From Eubacterium sp. CAG:841 (lineage in GTDB: Bacteria > Bacillota > Clostridia > Oscillospirales > CAG-272), in the NCBI GenBank assembly GCA_000437375.1, contig FR898236.1, forward strand, positions 6,246 to 21,143: 14,898 bases of DNA. The letters are read 5' to 3'. The translations under genes were made by a program, and so were the position numbers. The first letter of the stretch is position 1, and each line of letters begins with the position of its first letter. The notes under the pieces were generated by a model that searched no databases, was not told the DNA's origin, and was given only the letters and a program-made list of their open reading frames with translations. Below are positions 1 through 8,104 of the stretch, piece after piece.

Positions 1-1
1 G

Positions 2-628
2 GAAGAGCGTATCGAGCAAATGCTGATGAAAGGCGCGCTTTCAGGTGTTTACGACGAAGCGAAGATTGCCGACTATGAAAGTCAGGGTGTTGCGCTTGCC
101 GATAAGGATAAGAAAAAATACGAAGAAATGCTTGAAAGAAAGCCGTTATATGAGGACATTCTGCAAACGCTGAAAGAGCATATCTCGGACAAGGTGTATA
201 AAGAACCGGAAAGTTTCATCAAGTACCTTTCGGGAATTTTGTCGTGCGATAAAAAACTGACAGAGCGTATCGCGGACGGACTTTCCGAGATGGACAAAAC
301 GGCGGAAATTCAGCGCGATAAAAAGGGCAATATTATTTACGACAAAGAAACGCGCGACACCGAAATTGTGAAATATACCGAGGATATAGAAACCTATATG
401 GCGCGTGAAGTGTTGCCTTACGTTCCGGATGCGAAATGGTTTTGGGAGGAAAATCTCGGCGCGAAAAAGCCCGTGATTAAAATCGGCGCGGAAATACCGT
501 TTACAAGGTATTTCTATAAATACACGCAACCCGAAAAGAGCGAGGTTTTGGAAGAAAAATTCTTAACGCTTGAAAAGAATGTAAGCGAAAGAATCAAGGC
601 GTTATTCGCTGTGAAAGGAGAAGAATAA
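2..628 (+). CDS. hsdM: Type I restriction-modification methyltransferase subunit HsdM, C-terminal part
   Basis: The reading frame is open from the window edge, so this is the last ~208 residues of a longer protein; the SAM-binding and NPPY/F catalytic parts lie upstream and are not visible. The visible part has the helical tail typical of HsdM, including a DTEIV block, then REVLPYVPDAKWFW, then EIPFTRYFYKY near nt 485-523. In HsdM families these motifs close the methyltransferase and contact HsdS. The enzyme methylates adenine at the site chosen by HsdS and is also needed for restriction by the HsdR complex. Its TAA stop shares one base with the ATG of the next gene (TAATG), implying translational coupling. 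I am confident of the family from motifs and from hsdS and hsdR downstream; the subtype is not determined. Confidence 0.93.
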   Translation, partial: EERIEQMLMKGALSGVYDEAKIADYESQGVALADKDKKKYEEMLERKPLYEDILQTLKEHISDKVYKEPESFIKYLSGILSCDKKLTERIADGLSEMDKTAEIQRDKKGNIIYDKETRDTEIVKYTEDIETYMAREVLPYVPDAKWFWEENLGAKKPVIKIGAEIPFTRYFYKYTQPEKSEVLEEKFLTLEKNVSERIKALFAVKGEE

Positions 629-2010
629 TGGCTTTGCAAGATAAAATCGGAAGAGAGGAATTTGTAGATAAGATTTGCGGTTTAGTTGATTTTCTGAAAA
701 AGGACAAGAACTTTTGCTTGGCAATCAACGGAGCGTGGGGGAGCGGAAAATCTTTTGTTTTGGGATTGATTGAAGAGAAACTTTCCAAAAAGCAGGAGTA
801 TATCATTATTAAATACGATGCTTGGGAAAATACTTTTTATTCTGATCCGCTTATCGCTATTCTGTCTTGTGTGATTGATGGGATAGAAGAGAAACTGTAT
901 TTGGTGGAAAGAACCGAAGAAAAGGTAAAGAAAGCCGCAAAAACAGGCGTTAATACGTTGGCTAAACTGTCTACGAAGATTGAAAAACTGAAAGCTGTTA
1001 TTGAGGGAATAAAGACCATTATCAAGGATTTTCATAATCCCATCGACACGGAGGCTTTGGGCGATTTTAAGTCATATCAAAAGCTGTTAAAGGCAACAAA
1101 GGAGATATTGAACGAGATAACGCAAGCGGGAGAATATCGGGAAAAGCAAACAAAACTTATCATCATCGTTGACGAAATCGACCGTTGTCTGCCTGACGAA
1201 CAACTCAAAATTTTAGAGCGGCTTCATCATTTGTTTGATGTAAAGAACTGCGCCGTTATCGTAACGATGAATCAGACTTGCGTTGCCGAAACCGTTAAAA
1301 CCATATACGGAATCGACGGATATGAATATCTGCGCAAATTCTTTAATTACACGTTTCGGCTTGATACTTCGGCAAATGAGTATCTGAAAAACTTGTTTAG
1401 TGGATATATTAAGAACTTTGACAATTTGCAAATTTCGGAAGACAAAGTGGAATTTTCTGTTAAGTTGGCTTATCAATGCTTGCTTTACGGTAGTGAAAAG
1501 GCGTTGGATAAGGCGGATAACAGAGAACTTACCCGTTACTTTGAATGCGTAATGAACGTATGCAACGACTTCGGTTGGCAGAATTTAAACCGGTACGATG
1601 TGTTCTTTGTCCTGTTGGCTTTGTATATCCGCAAAATCATTTCGCCTAATTTCCTGAATCCAAATGAAATTGCAGAGAATCAAAGCAGCATTTTCCAAAC
1701 ATATAAAAATCTTCCAGATGACAGAAAGCGGTGTGTAATGCCGTACTATGATTATCTTGCGAAGTTTTTAGGTGCTGATAGAGAAAGGAGTCTGCCTAAA
1801 GAGATCGACCAATTGTATTGCGGTATGAGCAATTTTGACGAGTTTTCATGGGCATTTAACGAAACGGTTTATTTTTCGATGGCTGAACAATTTCGCGACA
1901 ATGAATTGCGCAGATTTATCGGAGACCCCATAGTGAAACCGGACGCCTGCAAAGAATTGTGCAGACTTGTTATTTTATACGGCGGGGAGCAAGAAAAATG
2001 CGAGAGATGA
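628..2010 (+). CDS. KAP-family P-loop NTPase embedded in the hsd operon
   Basis: This 460-residue protein has a Walker A motif GAWGSGKS at residues 35-42 and a Walker B motif IIIVDEIDRCLPDEQL with DEID at 182-185. That DE-D-R-C-LP pattern is characteristic of KAP NTPases (the PifA/Kidins220 type). The A-B insert (about residues 85-150) is charged and amphipathic, and I see no convincing membrane helix, so it is probably a soluble KAP protein. PifA is known to exclude phage; a defence role here is inferred from that and from position. The gene starts at an ATG overlapping the hsdM stop, has a GGAG site 7 nt upstream, and ends 13 nt inside hsdS. It is visibly more A+T-rich than hsdR, consistent with insertion into an existing hsdMSR operon. 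The family call is strong; the function is not established. Confidence 0.85.
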   Translation: MALQDKIGREEFVDKICGLVDFLKKDKNFCLAINGAWGSGKSFVLGLIEEKLSKKQEYIIIKYDAWENTFYSDPLIAILSCVIDGIEEKLYLVERTEEKVKKAAKTGVNTLAKLSTKIEKLKAVIEGIKTIIKDFHNPIDTEALGDFKSYQKLLKATKEILNEITQAGEYREKQTKLIIIVDEIDRCLPDEQLKILERLHHLFDVKNCAVIVTMNQTCVAETVKTIYGIDGYEYLRKFFNYTFRLDTSANEYLKNLFSGYIKNFDNLQISEDKVEFSVKLAYQCLLYGSEKALDKADNRELTRYFECVMNVCNDFGWQNLNRYDVFFVLLALYIRKIISPNFLNPNEIAENQSSIFQTYKNLPDDRKRCVMPYYDYLAKFLGADRERSLPKEIDQLYCGMSNFDEFSWAFNETVYFSMAEQFRDNELRRFIGDPIVKPDACKELCRLVILYGGEQEKCER

Positions 2011-3296
2011 AAGACAGCGGAATTTCTTGGGTAGGAGAGATACCCAAAGAGTGGACAATAATGCCTTTGTATTGTTTTTATTCGGAGAGAAAGAACAAAA
2101 ACATTTTTGGAGCGGAAAATAATCTTTTATCTTTGAGTTGTGGAAAGGTAATACGCAAAGATATAAACACGAGTGAGGGTTTACTGCCAAGCAACTATAA
2201 CGGTTATAACATTGTAGAAGCGGGCGATATAATTATTCGTCCGACGGATTTGCAAAACGACAAACGCAGTTTGCGAACCGGGCTTTCAAAAGAGCGTGGA
2301 ATTATCACTTCTGCATACATAGCGTTAAAGCCGAAAAACGGAATCAACAGTCGCTTTTATCATTACTTGTTACACACATACGACATTCTAAAAGTTTTTT
2401 ACAATATGGGGAATGGAGTAAGGCAAGGATTGAATTACGACGAGTTTGCAAAACTGATGGTTTATTCGCCGTCTGACACAGAGCAACAGAGAATTGCGGA
2501 GTTTTTGGATAGAGAGTGCGGAAAGATTGACGGATTGAAAGCGGATATTCAGGCGCAGATTGATACGCTTGAACAGTATAAGCGTTCCGTCATCACCGAA
2601 GCCGTTACCCACGGTCTGAATCCGTCCGCCCCGATGAAAGGCAGCGGAGTGGACTATATTTACAAAATAAAAAGCGATTGGAGAATCACAAAAATCGGTT
2701 TTGTTTGCTCAAAATTGACGAGAGGGTTTTCGGCGGAAGATCCTGCTTTGATTTGCTCAAATAATGGTAGTGTTATGCTTCGAGATGAAGAAAAGGCTTG
2801 TGGTAAAATGGTCAGCGAGGATAACGCTATGCAAGGGATTCATATTGGAGATATTGCAATTCACGGTATGGATACTTGGCACGGAGCGATAGGTTTTTCA
2901 AAAATAAAAGGAAAAATTACGAGAGTAGTTCACGTTTGCGATAGCACAGAGGATAAGCGGTTTATCGTGTATTACTTGAAAAGCCTTGCTTATCAAAATG
3001 TCTATAAATTGATTTCAAATGGTGTACGTGGCAATACAAGCGATTTTAGAAGTTGGGATAAAGTGAAAGATATTTATATTTGCTTGCCTGCGACTAAAAA
3101 GGAAGAAAATGAAATTTGCGATTATTTAGATGCCCAATGCGAAAATATAGATATGATTATCGCGGATAAAAAACGCAAATCGAAACGCTTGACGGCTACA
3201 AAAAATCGCTCATTTACGAATACGTTACGGGCAAAAAGGAGGTCGTATGAACAACATACTTTCCGAAAAAGAATATCAGCGGTTTATCATAGATAA
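1998..3296 (+). CDS. hsdS: Type I restriction specificity subunit HsdS, C-terminus frameshifted
   Basis: HsdS recognises the DNA target and holds the HsdM and HsdR subunits together. The N-terminus MREMKDSGISWVGEIPKEW is the usual HsdS opening. I chose the ATG at 1998 because GGGGAG lies 8 nt upstream; an earlier in-frame ATG at 1959 lies deep inside the KAP gene. The first target-recognition domain spans about residues 1-160. The central conserved helix starts EQQRIAEFLD (162) and ends VTHGL (207). The second recognition domain follows to about 365, then the second conserved helix with EICDYLDAQCENID. After DKK (390-392) the frame departs from the family and ends in a basic, unrelated tail running 50 nt into hsdR. 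The +2 frame encodes the expected tail ending at 3250 (separate entry). As read, the last half of the second coiled-coil helix is lost. Confidence 0.88.
   Translation: MREMKDSGISWVGEIPKEWTIMPLYCFYSERKNKNIFGAENNLLSLSCGKVIRKDINTSEGLLPSNYNGYNIVEAGDIIIRPTDLQNDKRSLRTGLSKERGIITSAYIALKPKNGINSRFYHYLLHTYDILKVFYNMGNGVRQGLNYDEFAKLMVYSPSDTEQQRIAEFLDRECGKIDGLKADIQAQIDTLEQYKRSVITEAVTHGLNPSAPMKGSGVDYIYKIKSDWRITKIGFVCSKLTRGFSAEDPALICSNNGSVMLRDEEKACGKMVSEDNAMQGIHIGDIAIHGMDTWHGAIGFSKIKGKITRVVHVCDSTEDKRFIVYYLKSLAYQNVYKLISNGVRGNTSDFRSWDKVKDIYICLPATKKEENEICDYLDAQCENIDMIIADKKRKSKRLTATKNRSFTNTLRAKRRSYEQHTFRKRISAVYHR
3168..3250 (+). other. Out-of-frame remnant encoding the normal HsdS C-terminus
   Basis: From nt 3176 the shifted frame reads QIETLDGYKKSLIYEYVT then GKKEVV and stops at TGA 3248-3250, giving the ATGA overlap with hsdR expected in such operons. 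One base has been lost relative to this frame at or just after the A6 run at 3168-3173. Restoring one A would give DKKTQIETLD, and restoring one base after CG would give DKKRxQIETLD-like readings. The remnant is uninterrupted, so the shift is recent, reversible or an artefact. Confidence 0.85.
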
Positions 3297-6228
3297 GCTC
3301 GTTGCCGAAAACGGCTACATAGAGCGGAAAAACGTGAAGTTCGACCGTAAGTTTGCTATCGACCGCGAAATGCTGTTTAAGTTCCTTGACGACACTCAGC
3401 CCGAAGCGATGGCGCAGATCCGCAAGGTGTATAAAGACGTTACCGAAGATACGGTGGTCAACTTTATCAACACCGAAATCACGAAAGCGAAAAGCAGTCT
3501 GTTATCCGTATTAAAACACGGCGTGGAAATCGCGGGGTATAAGTTAGACCTTATGTATACCAAGCCCGCAACGACTTTCAATAAAGATTTGCTTGCCAAA
3601 TACAATAAAAATATTTTTTCCGTAATGGAAGAAGTATGGGCGAGCGATACCGAGAGAATCGACCTTGTGGTTTTCCTGAACGGCTTTGCGATTATGTCGT
3701 TTGAACTCAAATGCAATTTTGCGGGGCAGAGCTATCAGGACGCGATTTTGCAATACCGCACACAAAGAAACCCGAAAACGCGGTTGTTCTATTTCAAGGC
3801 GGGGTGTATCGTCAACTTTGCAATGGATTTGCAGGAAGTGTATATGACGACGCGCCTTGCGAACGACGGCACGTTCTTTCTGCCGTTCAATATGGGTAGC
3901 GGCACGGGAATTGACGCGGGCAAGGGCAATCCCGTTTATCCCGACAAATATTCCGTCTATTATATGTGGGAAGATATACTCAAAAAAGATACGGTGTTAG
4001 ACCTTATCTCGGAGTTTATCTTTATCGAGCGCAAGGAAGAAACGGACGAAGTAACGGGCAAAACCACGGTAAAAGAAAAGGTGGTTTTCCCGCGCTATCA
4101 TCAACTTGACGTTATCCGCAAAACGATAGCGGACGTGGAAGTCAATCGCACTTCGCAAAACTATCTGATACAGCACAGCGCGGGTTCGGGCAAGACGAAT
4201 TCCATTGCGTGGCTTGCGCACAGACTTTCTTCCCTTCACGACGAAGAGAACAAAATCGTTTTCGATAATATCATCATCTGCACCGATCGCGTGGTGGTGG
4301 ACAGGCAGTTGCAGGACGCGGTGCGCGGTATCGAACACAAGACGGGACTTATCAAGGTTATGGACGATAAATGTTCGTCGGCAGACCTTGCTCTCGCGCT
4401 TCAAAGCAATATCAAGATTATCGGCACGACGATACAGAAATTCCCATATATCGTGGACACGTTGAGAAATCTGAAAAACAAGACCTTTGCCGTGATTATC
4501 GACGAAGCGCATTCTTCCACCGCCGGCAAGGATATGGCGGCAATCACGATGACGCTCGGCGCGGGCGAAGTCGATTTTGAAGAAGGCGTTATCGATACGC
4601 AGGATATGATTGCGGACGAAATTGCGCGCAACGGCAAACAAAAGAACGTTTCTATGTTTGCCTTTACCGCCACGCCGAAAGCGACCACTCTCGACTTGTT
4701 CGGCAGATTGAACGCGAAAGGGCAGAAAGAAGCCTTCCACTTGTATTCGATGAAACAGGCGATAGAAGAGGGCTTTATTTTAGACGTGCTTGCCAACTTC
4801 ACCGAATACAATACGTATTATCGGTTGAACAAAGAGATTTCGGAAGATCCGAAGTATAAGACTGCGGAAGCCAAAAAGCAAATCGCGCGGTTTGTGGAAC
4901 TGCACGAAACGAATATCGCGCAAAGGGTGGAAGTGATTGTCGAACATTTCCGCACGACGGTTTTGTCTGAACTCGGCGGTATGGCAAAGGCGATGGTTGT
5001 AACGGCTTCCCGTGCAAGTGCGGTCAAGTACCGTCAGGCTTTTGAAGATTACGTTACAAAGAAAGGCTACGCGGGTATTCACGCGCTTGTGGCGTTTTCG
5101 GGAAAAGTGAAACTGCCCGACGACGAAACGGAATACACGGAAACGCTTCTGAACGGCTTTTCGGAAGATAAACTGCCGAAGAAGTTTGATTCGTACGATT
5201 ACAACGTTTTGCTTGTGGCGAACAAGTATCAGACGGGCTTCGACCAACCGAAACTTTGCGCAATGTACGTTTTGAAGAAGTTGCGCGGGGTGAACGCGGT
5301 GCAGACGTTGTCGCGCCTGAACCGTATCTGCCCGCCGTTTGAGAAAAAGACGTTTGTTCTCGATTTCGTGAATACATACGACGATGTTGTCAAGGCGTTC
5401 GCGCCGTATTATACCACGACGTTGCTTGCAAATTCGGTTACGCCGACGGCGGTATATGACTTGGAAGCGAAACTCGACGGGTATATGATTTTAGATCCTT
5501 ACGACGTGAATATGGCGGCGGAGATTATCTACAAAAAGATTATCGAAGCAAAGGACAAAAATCAGTTGCGTTTCTATCTGCAACGCGCCGAGAAAAAGCT
5601 GAAAGAATACGAATTGATGAAACAAATCGAGATAATGGCGGTCGTGCGGCATTTTATCCGTTTTTACGAGTTCCTGATACAGGTATCGTGTTTCGAGGAC
5701 GTGGAACTGCATAAAAAGTATCTGTTTCTGACTTACTTCGTTTCGTTCGTAAATATCTCTCAGCCGGGCGGCGGTTTCGATTTGTCCGGTAAGATTAAAG
5801 CGGACAACTTTATTCAGAAGAAAGGCGAAGAACATAAAACAACCAAAGTTACGCCCGATCCGATCGTAAAACTGCCAACGGCGGACGACTTTAATTTGAA
5901 CGAGGACAAGGTAAAACGTCTTTCGGAGATTATCGACGAAATCAACAGCAAAACGGGCAAAACCTACGATAACGACGTCGTAATCAAGGCAATGCTTCAA
6001 ATCAAAGACTTGATGATGAAGTCCGAAAAACTGCGCGAGAGTGCGAAAGCAAACACGGAAAGCGACTTTGCGTTTTCGTATTTCGACGGTATCGACGACG
6101 CGCTGATCGAGGGACTTTCGCAAAATCAGGACTTTTTCTCGTTGCTTCTTTCTAACGACGAAATGAAGAAAGAGGTTCTCGGTATCTTCGTCAGCGAGAT
6201 TTACAAGAGTTTGAGAGGAGAAAAGTAG
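3247..6228 (+). CDS. hsdR: Type I restriction endonuclease and translocase subunit HsdR
   Basis: This 993-residue ATP-dependent translocase and nuclease has the usual length for the family. The N-terminal nuclease shows D139 and, after a beta hairpin, E153-x-K155 (FELKC), the PD-(D/E)xK pattern. The helicase motor follows: Walker A SAGSGKT at 311-317, DEAH at 419-422, TATP at 474-477, YQTGFDQP in the second RecA lobe, and QTLSRLNR at 686-693 (motif VI). The rest is helical and would contact the methylase core. AAGGAGG lies 6-12 nt upstream, inside the 3' end of hsdS. All motifs are intact, so this subunit looks functional. It should need HsdS for assembly, so the hsdS frameshift may decide whether the enzyme cuts. 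Its G+C is higher than that of the KAP gene and the second HsdS recognition domain. Confidence 0.96.
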   Translation: MNNILSEKEYQRFIIDKLVAENGYIERKNVKFDRKFAIDREMLFKFLDDTQPEAMAQIRKVYKDVTEDTVVNFINTEITKAKSSLLSVLKHGVEIAGYKLDLMYTKPATTFNKDLLAKYNKNIFSVMEEVWASDTERIDLVVFLNGFAIMSFELKCNFAGQSYQDAILQYRTQRNPKTRLFYFKAGCIVNFAMDLQEVYMTTRLANDGTFFLPFNMGSGTGIDAGKGNPVYPDKYSVYYMWEDILKKDTVLDLISEFIFIERKEETDEVTGKTTVKEKVVFPRYHQLDVIRKTIADVEVNRTSQNYLIQHSAGSGKTNSIAWLAHRLSSLHDEENKIVFDNIIICTDRVVVDRQLQDAVRGIEHKTGLIKVMDDKCSSADLALALQSNIKIIGTTIQKFPYIVDTLRNLKNKTFAVIIDEAHSSTAGKDMAAITMTLGAGEVDFEEGVIDTQDMIADEIARNGKQKNVSMFAFTATPKATTLDLFGRLNAKGQKEAFHLYSMKQAIEEGFILDVLANFTEYNTYYRLNKEISEDPKYKTAEAKKQIARFVELHETNIAQRVEVIVEHFRTTVLSELGGMAKAMVVTASRASAVKYRQAFEDYVTKKGYAGIHALVAFSGKVKLPDDETEYTETLLNGFSEDKLPKKFDSYDYNVLLVANKYQTGFDQPKLCAMYVLKKLRGVNAVQTLSRLNRICPPFEKKTFVLDFVNTYDDVVKAFAPYYTTTLLANSVTPTAVYDLEAKLDGYMILDPYDVNMAAEIIYKKIIEAKDKNQLRFYLQRAEKKLKEYELMKQIEIMAVVRHFIRFYEFLIQVSCFEDVELHKKYLFLTYFVSFVNISQPGGGFDLSGKIKADNFIQKKGEEHKTTKVTPDPIVKLPTADDFNLNEDKVKRLSEIIDEINSKTGKTYDNDVVIKAMLQIKDLMMKSEKLRESAKANTESDFAFSYFDGIDDALIEGLSQNQDFFSLLLSNDEMKKEVLGIFVSEIYKSLRGEK

Positions 6229-6281
6229 ATTTGGAATATAAATTCCGTTTTCGCATTAAAGAATGTGAGTAAGGAGCAGCT

Positions 6282-7547
6282 ATGTTTTGCAACCAAAGTG
6301 ATTATGAGTTTTTACACAATTTAATTCAAACGGCTCCCAATGCGGATGAAGGAAAAACGAGTCAAAAAGAGCTATTTCGTTATTTGGTCAATAAAACCGG
6401 TGGGAAGCTGTATAAGTATCGTTTTTTCGATGAAAACGGATATTCAATTTCGAATTTAGAGAATTGTACATTATACTGTGCGCCGCCATCTGCTTTTAAT
6501 GACCCGTTTGACTGCAAAATCGGTCTTGATTTTCGTTCTCTTTTTGAAGCTCTATACGGACTGGAACAAGACAAAATCGAGAAAATGTTTGCTGATTTTT
6601 TGTTAGTGTACAATAAAGAAAGGTTGTTGGAAAGTTATCCACCGGAAGAACAAAACGTCATTCGCTACTGGCTTAATAGCAAGGCAATTATTGATTTTGT
6701 TAAGGCAACCGAGAAGTGCACGTCAGAAACCGAAGTAAATAACGCATTAATGTCAAACGGTAATGCTATTGTTGAAATATTGATTGGAGCAACAATTAAT
6801 CCGTCACTTTCTTCCGCAATGGATATCAGTCGTGGTATGATTTCGCATGCGATGGCTAAAATTTTATCAGATGGCTCAATAGACATTACTTCTAATGAGG
6901 GTGTCTCTTTTTCTGACATTGCAAAAAGAAATGGAATATCGGATGATACCGACGAAATAGCTTGTATCAGATTATTAAGTGATAAATTGCAACCGGAAAA
7001 GCACGAGGCTGCCGTAAAATTAGAGGAATATTATAAAAAACTCGAGCAACAGCTCAACGAAAGACTTGAATCATTATTTCTTGTAGGATGCTTAGCAGGA
7101 GACTATAAGAACAGATTGATGTGGTCGCATTATGCTGATGGGCATAAAGGTTTTTGCATAGAATATGATTTTAGCAAAATGACTGATTTAAGCCTACTGC
7201 CATTCCCGGTAGTATATACCGACAAAAGAATTAAGATGCCATGGAACGCGGCGATCCATCCTTCGAAAGAGGAGACGATTGAAACCGCTAAAACTATGAT
7301 GACCGCGCTGCTGACAAAAGATGCCGAGTGGTCATATGAACAGGAGTGGCGCATTTTAGTGCAGCAGGATAATGATCCAAATGTTAAAATGCCAAAGCCA
7401 TCTTGTGTTTACGTTGGCTCAATGTGTAATGAGGAAAATAGGCAACGGCTTCGCTCTATTGCAAATAGCCTATCTATACCGATAAAACAAATGAAAATCG
7501 ACCGAGGTGAATATGCACTTCATGCGGAAGATTTGAATGATTTCTGA
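6282..7547 (+). CDS. DUF2971 family protein
   Basis: A 421-residue protein with the DUF2971 signature in order: LYKYRFFDENGY and LYCAPPSAFNDPFDC (FNDPFD at 72-77), then a helical insert, then GDYKNRLMWSHYADGHKGFC (MWSHYADG from residue 280), then WSYEQEWRIL (350-359). The conserved His, Tyr, Asp and Glu-Trp-Arg positions look like a catalytic or ligand site, but the biochemical activity of DUF2971 is unknown to me. AAGGAG at 6271-6276 sits 5 nt before the ATG. The gene lies 53 nt after hsdR with no clear terminator between them, so it may be the last gene of the hsd transcript. It is A+T-rich like the KAP gene and unlike hsdR. A defence role is plausible from context only. The family call is firm. 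Confidence 0.85.
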   Translation: MFCNQSDYEFLHNLIQTAPNADEGKTSQKELFRYLVNKTGGKLYKYRFFDENGYSISNLENCTLYCAPPSAFNDPFDCKIGLDFRSLFEALYGLEQDKIEKMFADFLLVYNKERLLESYPPEEQNVIRYWLNSKAIIDFVKATEKCTSETEVNNALMSNGNAIVEILIGATINPSLSSAMDISRGMISHAMAKILSDGSIDITSNEGVSFSDIAKRNGISDDTDEIACIRLLSDKLQPEKHEAAVKLEEYYKKLEQQLNERLESLFLVGCLAGDYKNRLMWSHYADGHKGFCIEYDFSKMTDLSLLPFPVVYTDKRIKMPWNAAIHPSKEETIETAKTMMTALLTKDAEWSYEQEWRILVQQDNDPNVKMPKPSCVYVGSMCNEENRQRLRSIANSLSIPIKQMKIDRGEYALHAEDLNDF

Positions 7548-7651
7548 GCGACCGTTTCTGTTGATATTTGTTGAGGCAACATATTTTGTGGCTCAATGAC
7601 ATCCGTCAGCGGTTAGGCGTATAAGCGGTTTCATCCCCCAATATCTCCCTC

Positions 7652-7671
7652 GCTGTATTCAAAGAAAAGGC
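7652..7671 (+). repeat. Partial third copy of the direct repeat (possible left attachment site)
   Basis: Seventeen of 20 bases match the 3' two thirds of the repeat at 14843-14875: GC, GTA, TCAAAGAAAA and GC are shared. The 5' third is not conserved. It lies about 105 nt past the DUF2971 stop codon, in the same orientation as the other copies. It is short and A-rich, so a chance match is possible. Confidence 0.35.
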
Positions 7672-7753
7672 GTCCGCCGTGGACGCGGATTTATTCGCGA
7701 AAAGCAAAGGTCAAACACAAATTTGCATTTTTGAACCTCAAATTTACAGTTTT

Positions 7754-7797
7754 CTTTTTCGGCATTTCGAAAAAAGGTTTCGAAAAAGCCGGAAAAG
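7754..7797. repeat. Inverted repeat with internal TTTCGAAAAA duplication
   Basis: CTTTTTCGGC (7754-7763) pairs with GCCGGAAAAG (7788-7797), with one G-U pair in RNA. The interior holds TTTCGAAAAA twice. No T-run follows, so it is not an obvious terminator. Confidence 0.45.
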
Positions 7798-7891
7798 CCC
7801 TGAAAACAGCGCTTTTTATGTCGTTTCGTGCAAACCCGTGATTTCGGATAAATGGTAGAGATGCTATCTGATCGGAAAAATCGGCTCTTTC

Positions 7892-7918
7892 ATCAAAGCA
7901 ACGTTTTGTTGCCTTGAT
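7892..7918. repeat. Inverted repeat A upstream of the polymerase-like gene
   Basis: ATCAAAGCAAC (7892-7902) and GTTGCCTTGAT (7908-7918) form an 11-bp stem with one mismatch and a GTTTT loop. Its outer words TCAAAGCAA and GCCTTGAT recur in the hairpin at 7973-8003, so the two look like related units. Confidence 0.5.
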
Positions 7919-7978
7919 TTCGGCGTTCATGCCATCAGAATGAAGGCGTGAAGCCCATTACCGACGCTTTTTTCAAAG

Positions 7979-8001
7979 CAAGGCCTCATTCTGAGGCCTT
8001 G
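7979..8001. repeat. Perfect 10-bp inverted repeat B
   Basis: CAAGGCCTCA (7979-7988), loop TTC, TGAGGCCTTG (7992-8001). The arms match perfectly. Upstream, CATCAGAATGAAGGC (from about 7934) is partly complementary to its GCCTCATTCTGAGG part, so alternative pairing is possible. No T-run follows on either strand, arguing against a simple terminator. Confidence 0.6.
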
Positions 8002-8104
8002 ATAGTCAATGTCCCCTTTGTCCGAAATTCAATCCGCAAGAGTATCTTAAGCAAGTCGCAAAACATGGTAAAGTCAAAACATCAGAACAGAAGGAGGTGT
8101 TACA

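Larger units (their letters stand above)
7548..8104. other. Gene-free stretch with several hairpins and a repeat copy
   Basis: No supported gene lies here. A minus-strand frame at 7691-7930 has no ribosome binding site. The stretch holds a small GCGTCC/GGACGC hairpin (7670-7686), a partial copy of the direct repeat found at 13609 and 14843, and three larger inverted repeats listed separately. No convincing -35/-10 pair for the next gene was found. It marks the switch from the defence operon to the integrative-element genes. Confidence 0.6.

Noticed and set aside
1959..1997. Earlier hsdS start at 1959
   Set aside because: It adds 13 residues unlike any HsdS N-terminus and lies inside the KAP gene; the ATG at 1998 has a better ribosome binding site.
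3997..5377. Several long minus-strand frames inside hsdR (such as 3997-4740 and 4780-5247)
   Set aside because: They are shadows of the strongly supported hsdR frame, rich in Arg, Phe and His as expected from antisense reading of this codon usage.
7691..7930. Minus-strand open frame of 79 codons in the gene-free stretch
   Set aside because: No ribosome binding site before its ATG, it overlaps hairpins, and its composition is not clearly coding. A small gene cannot be excluded, but I cannot support it.
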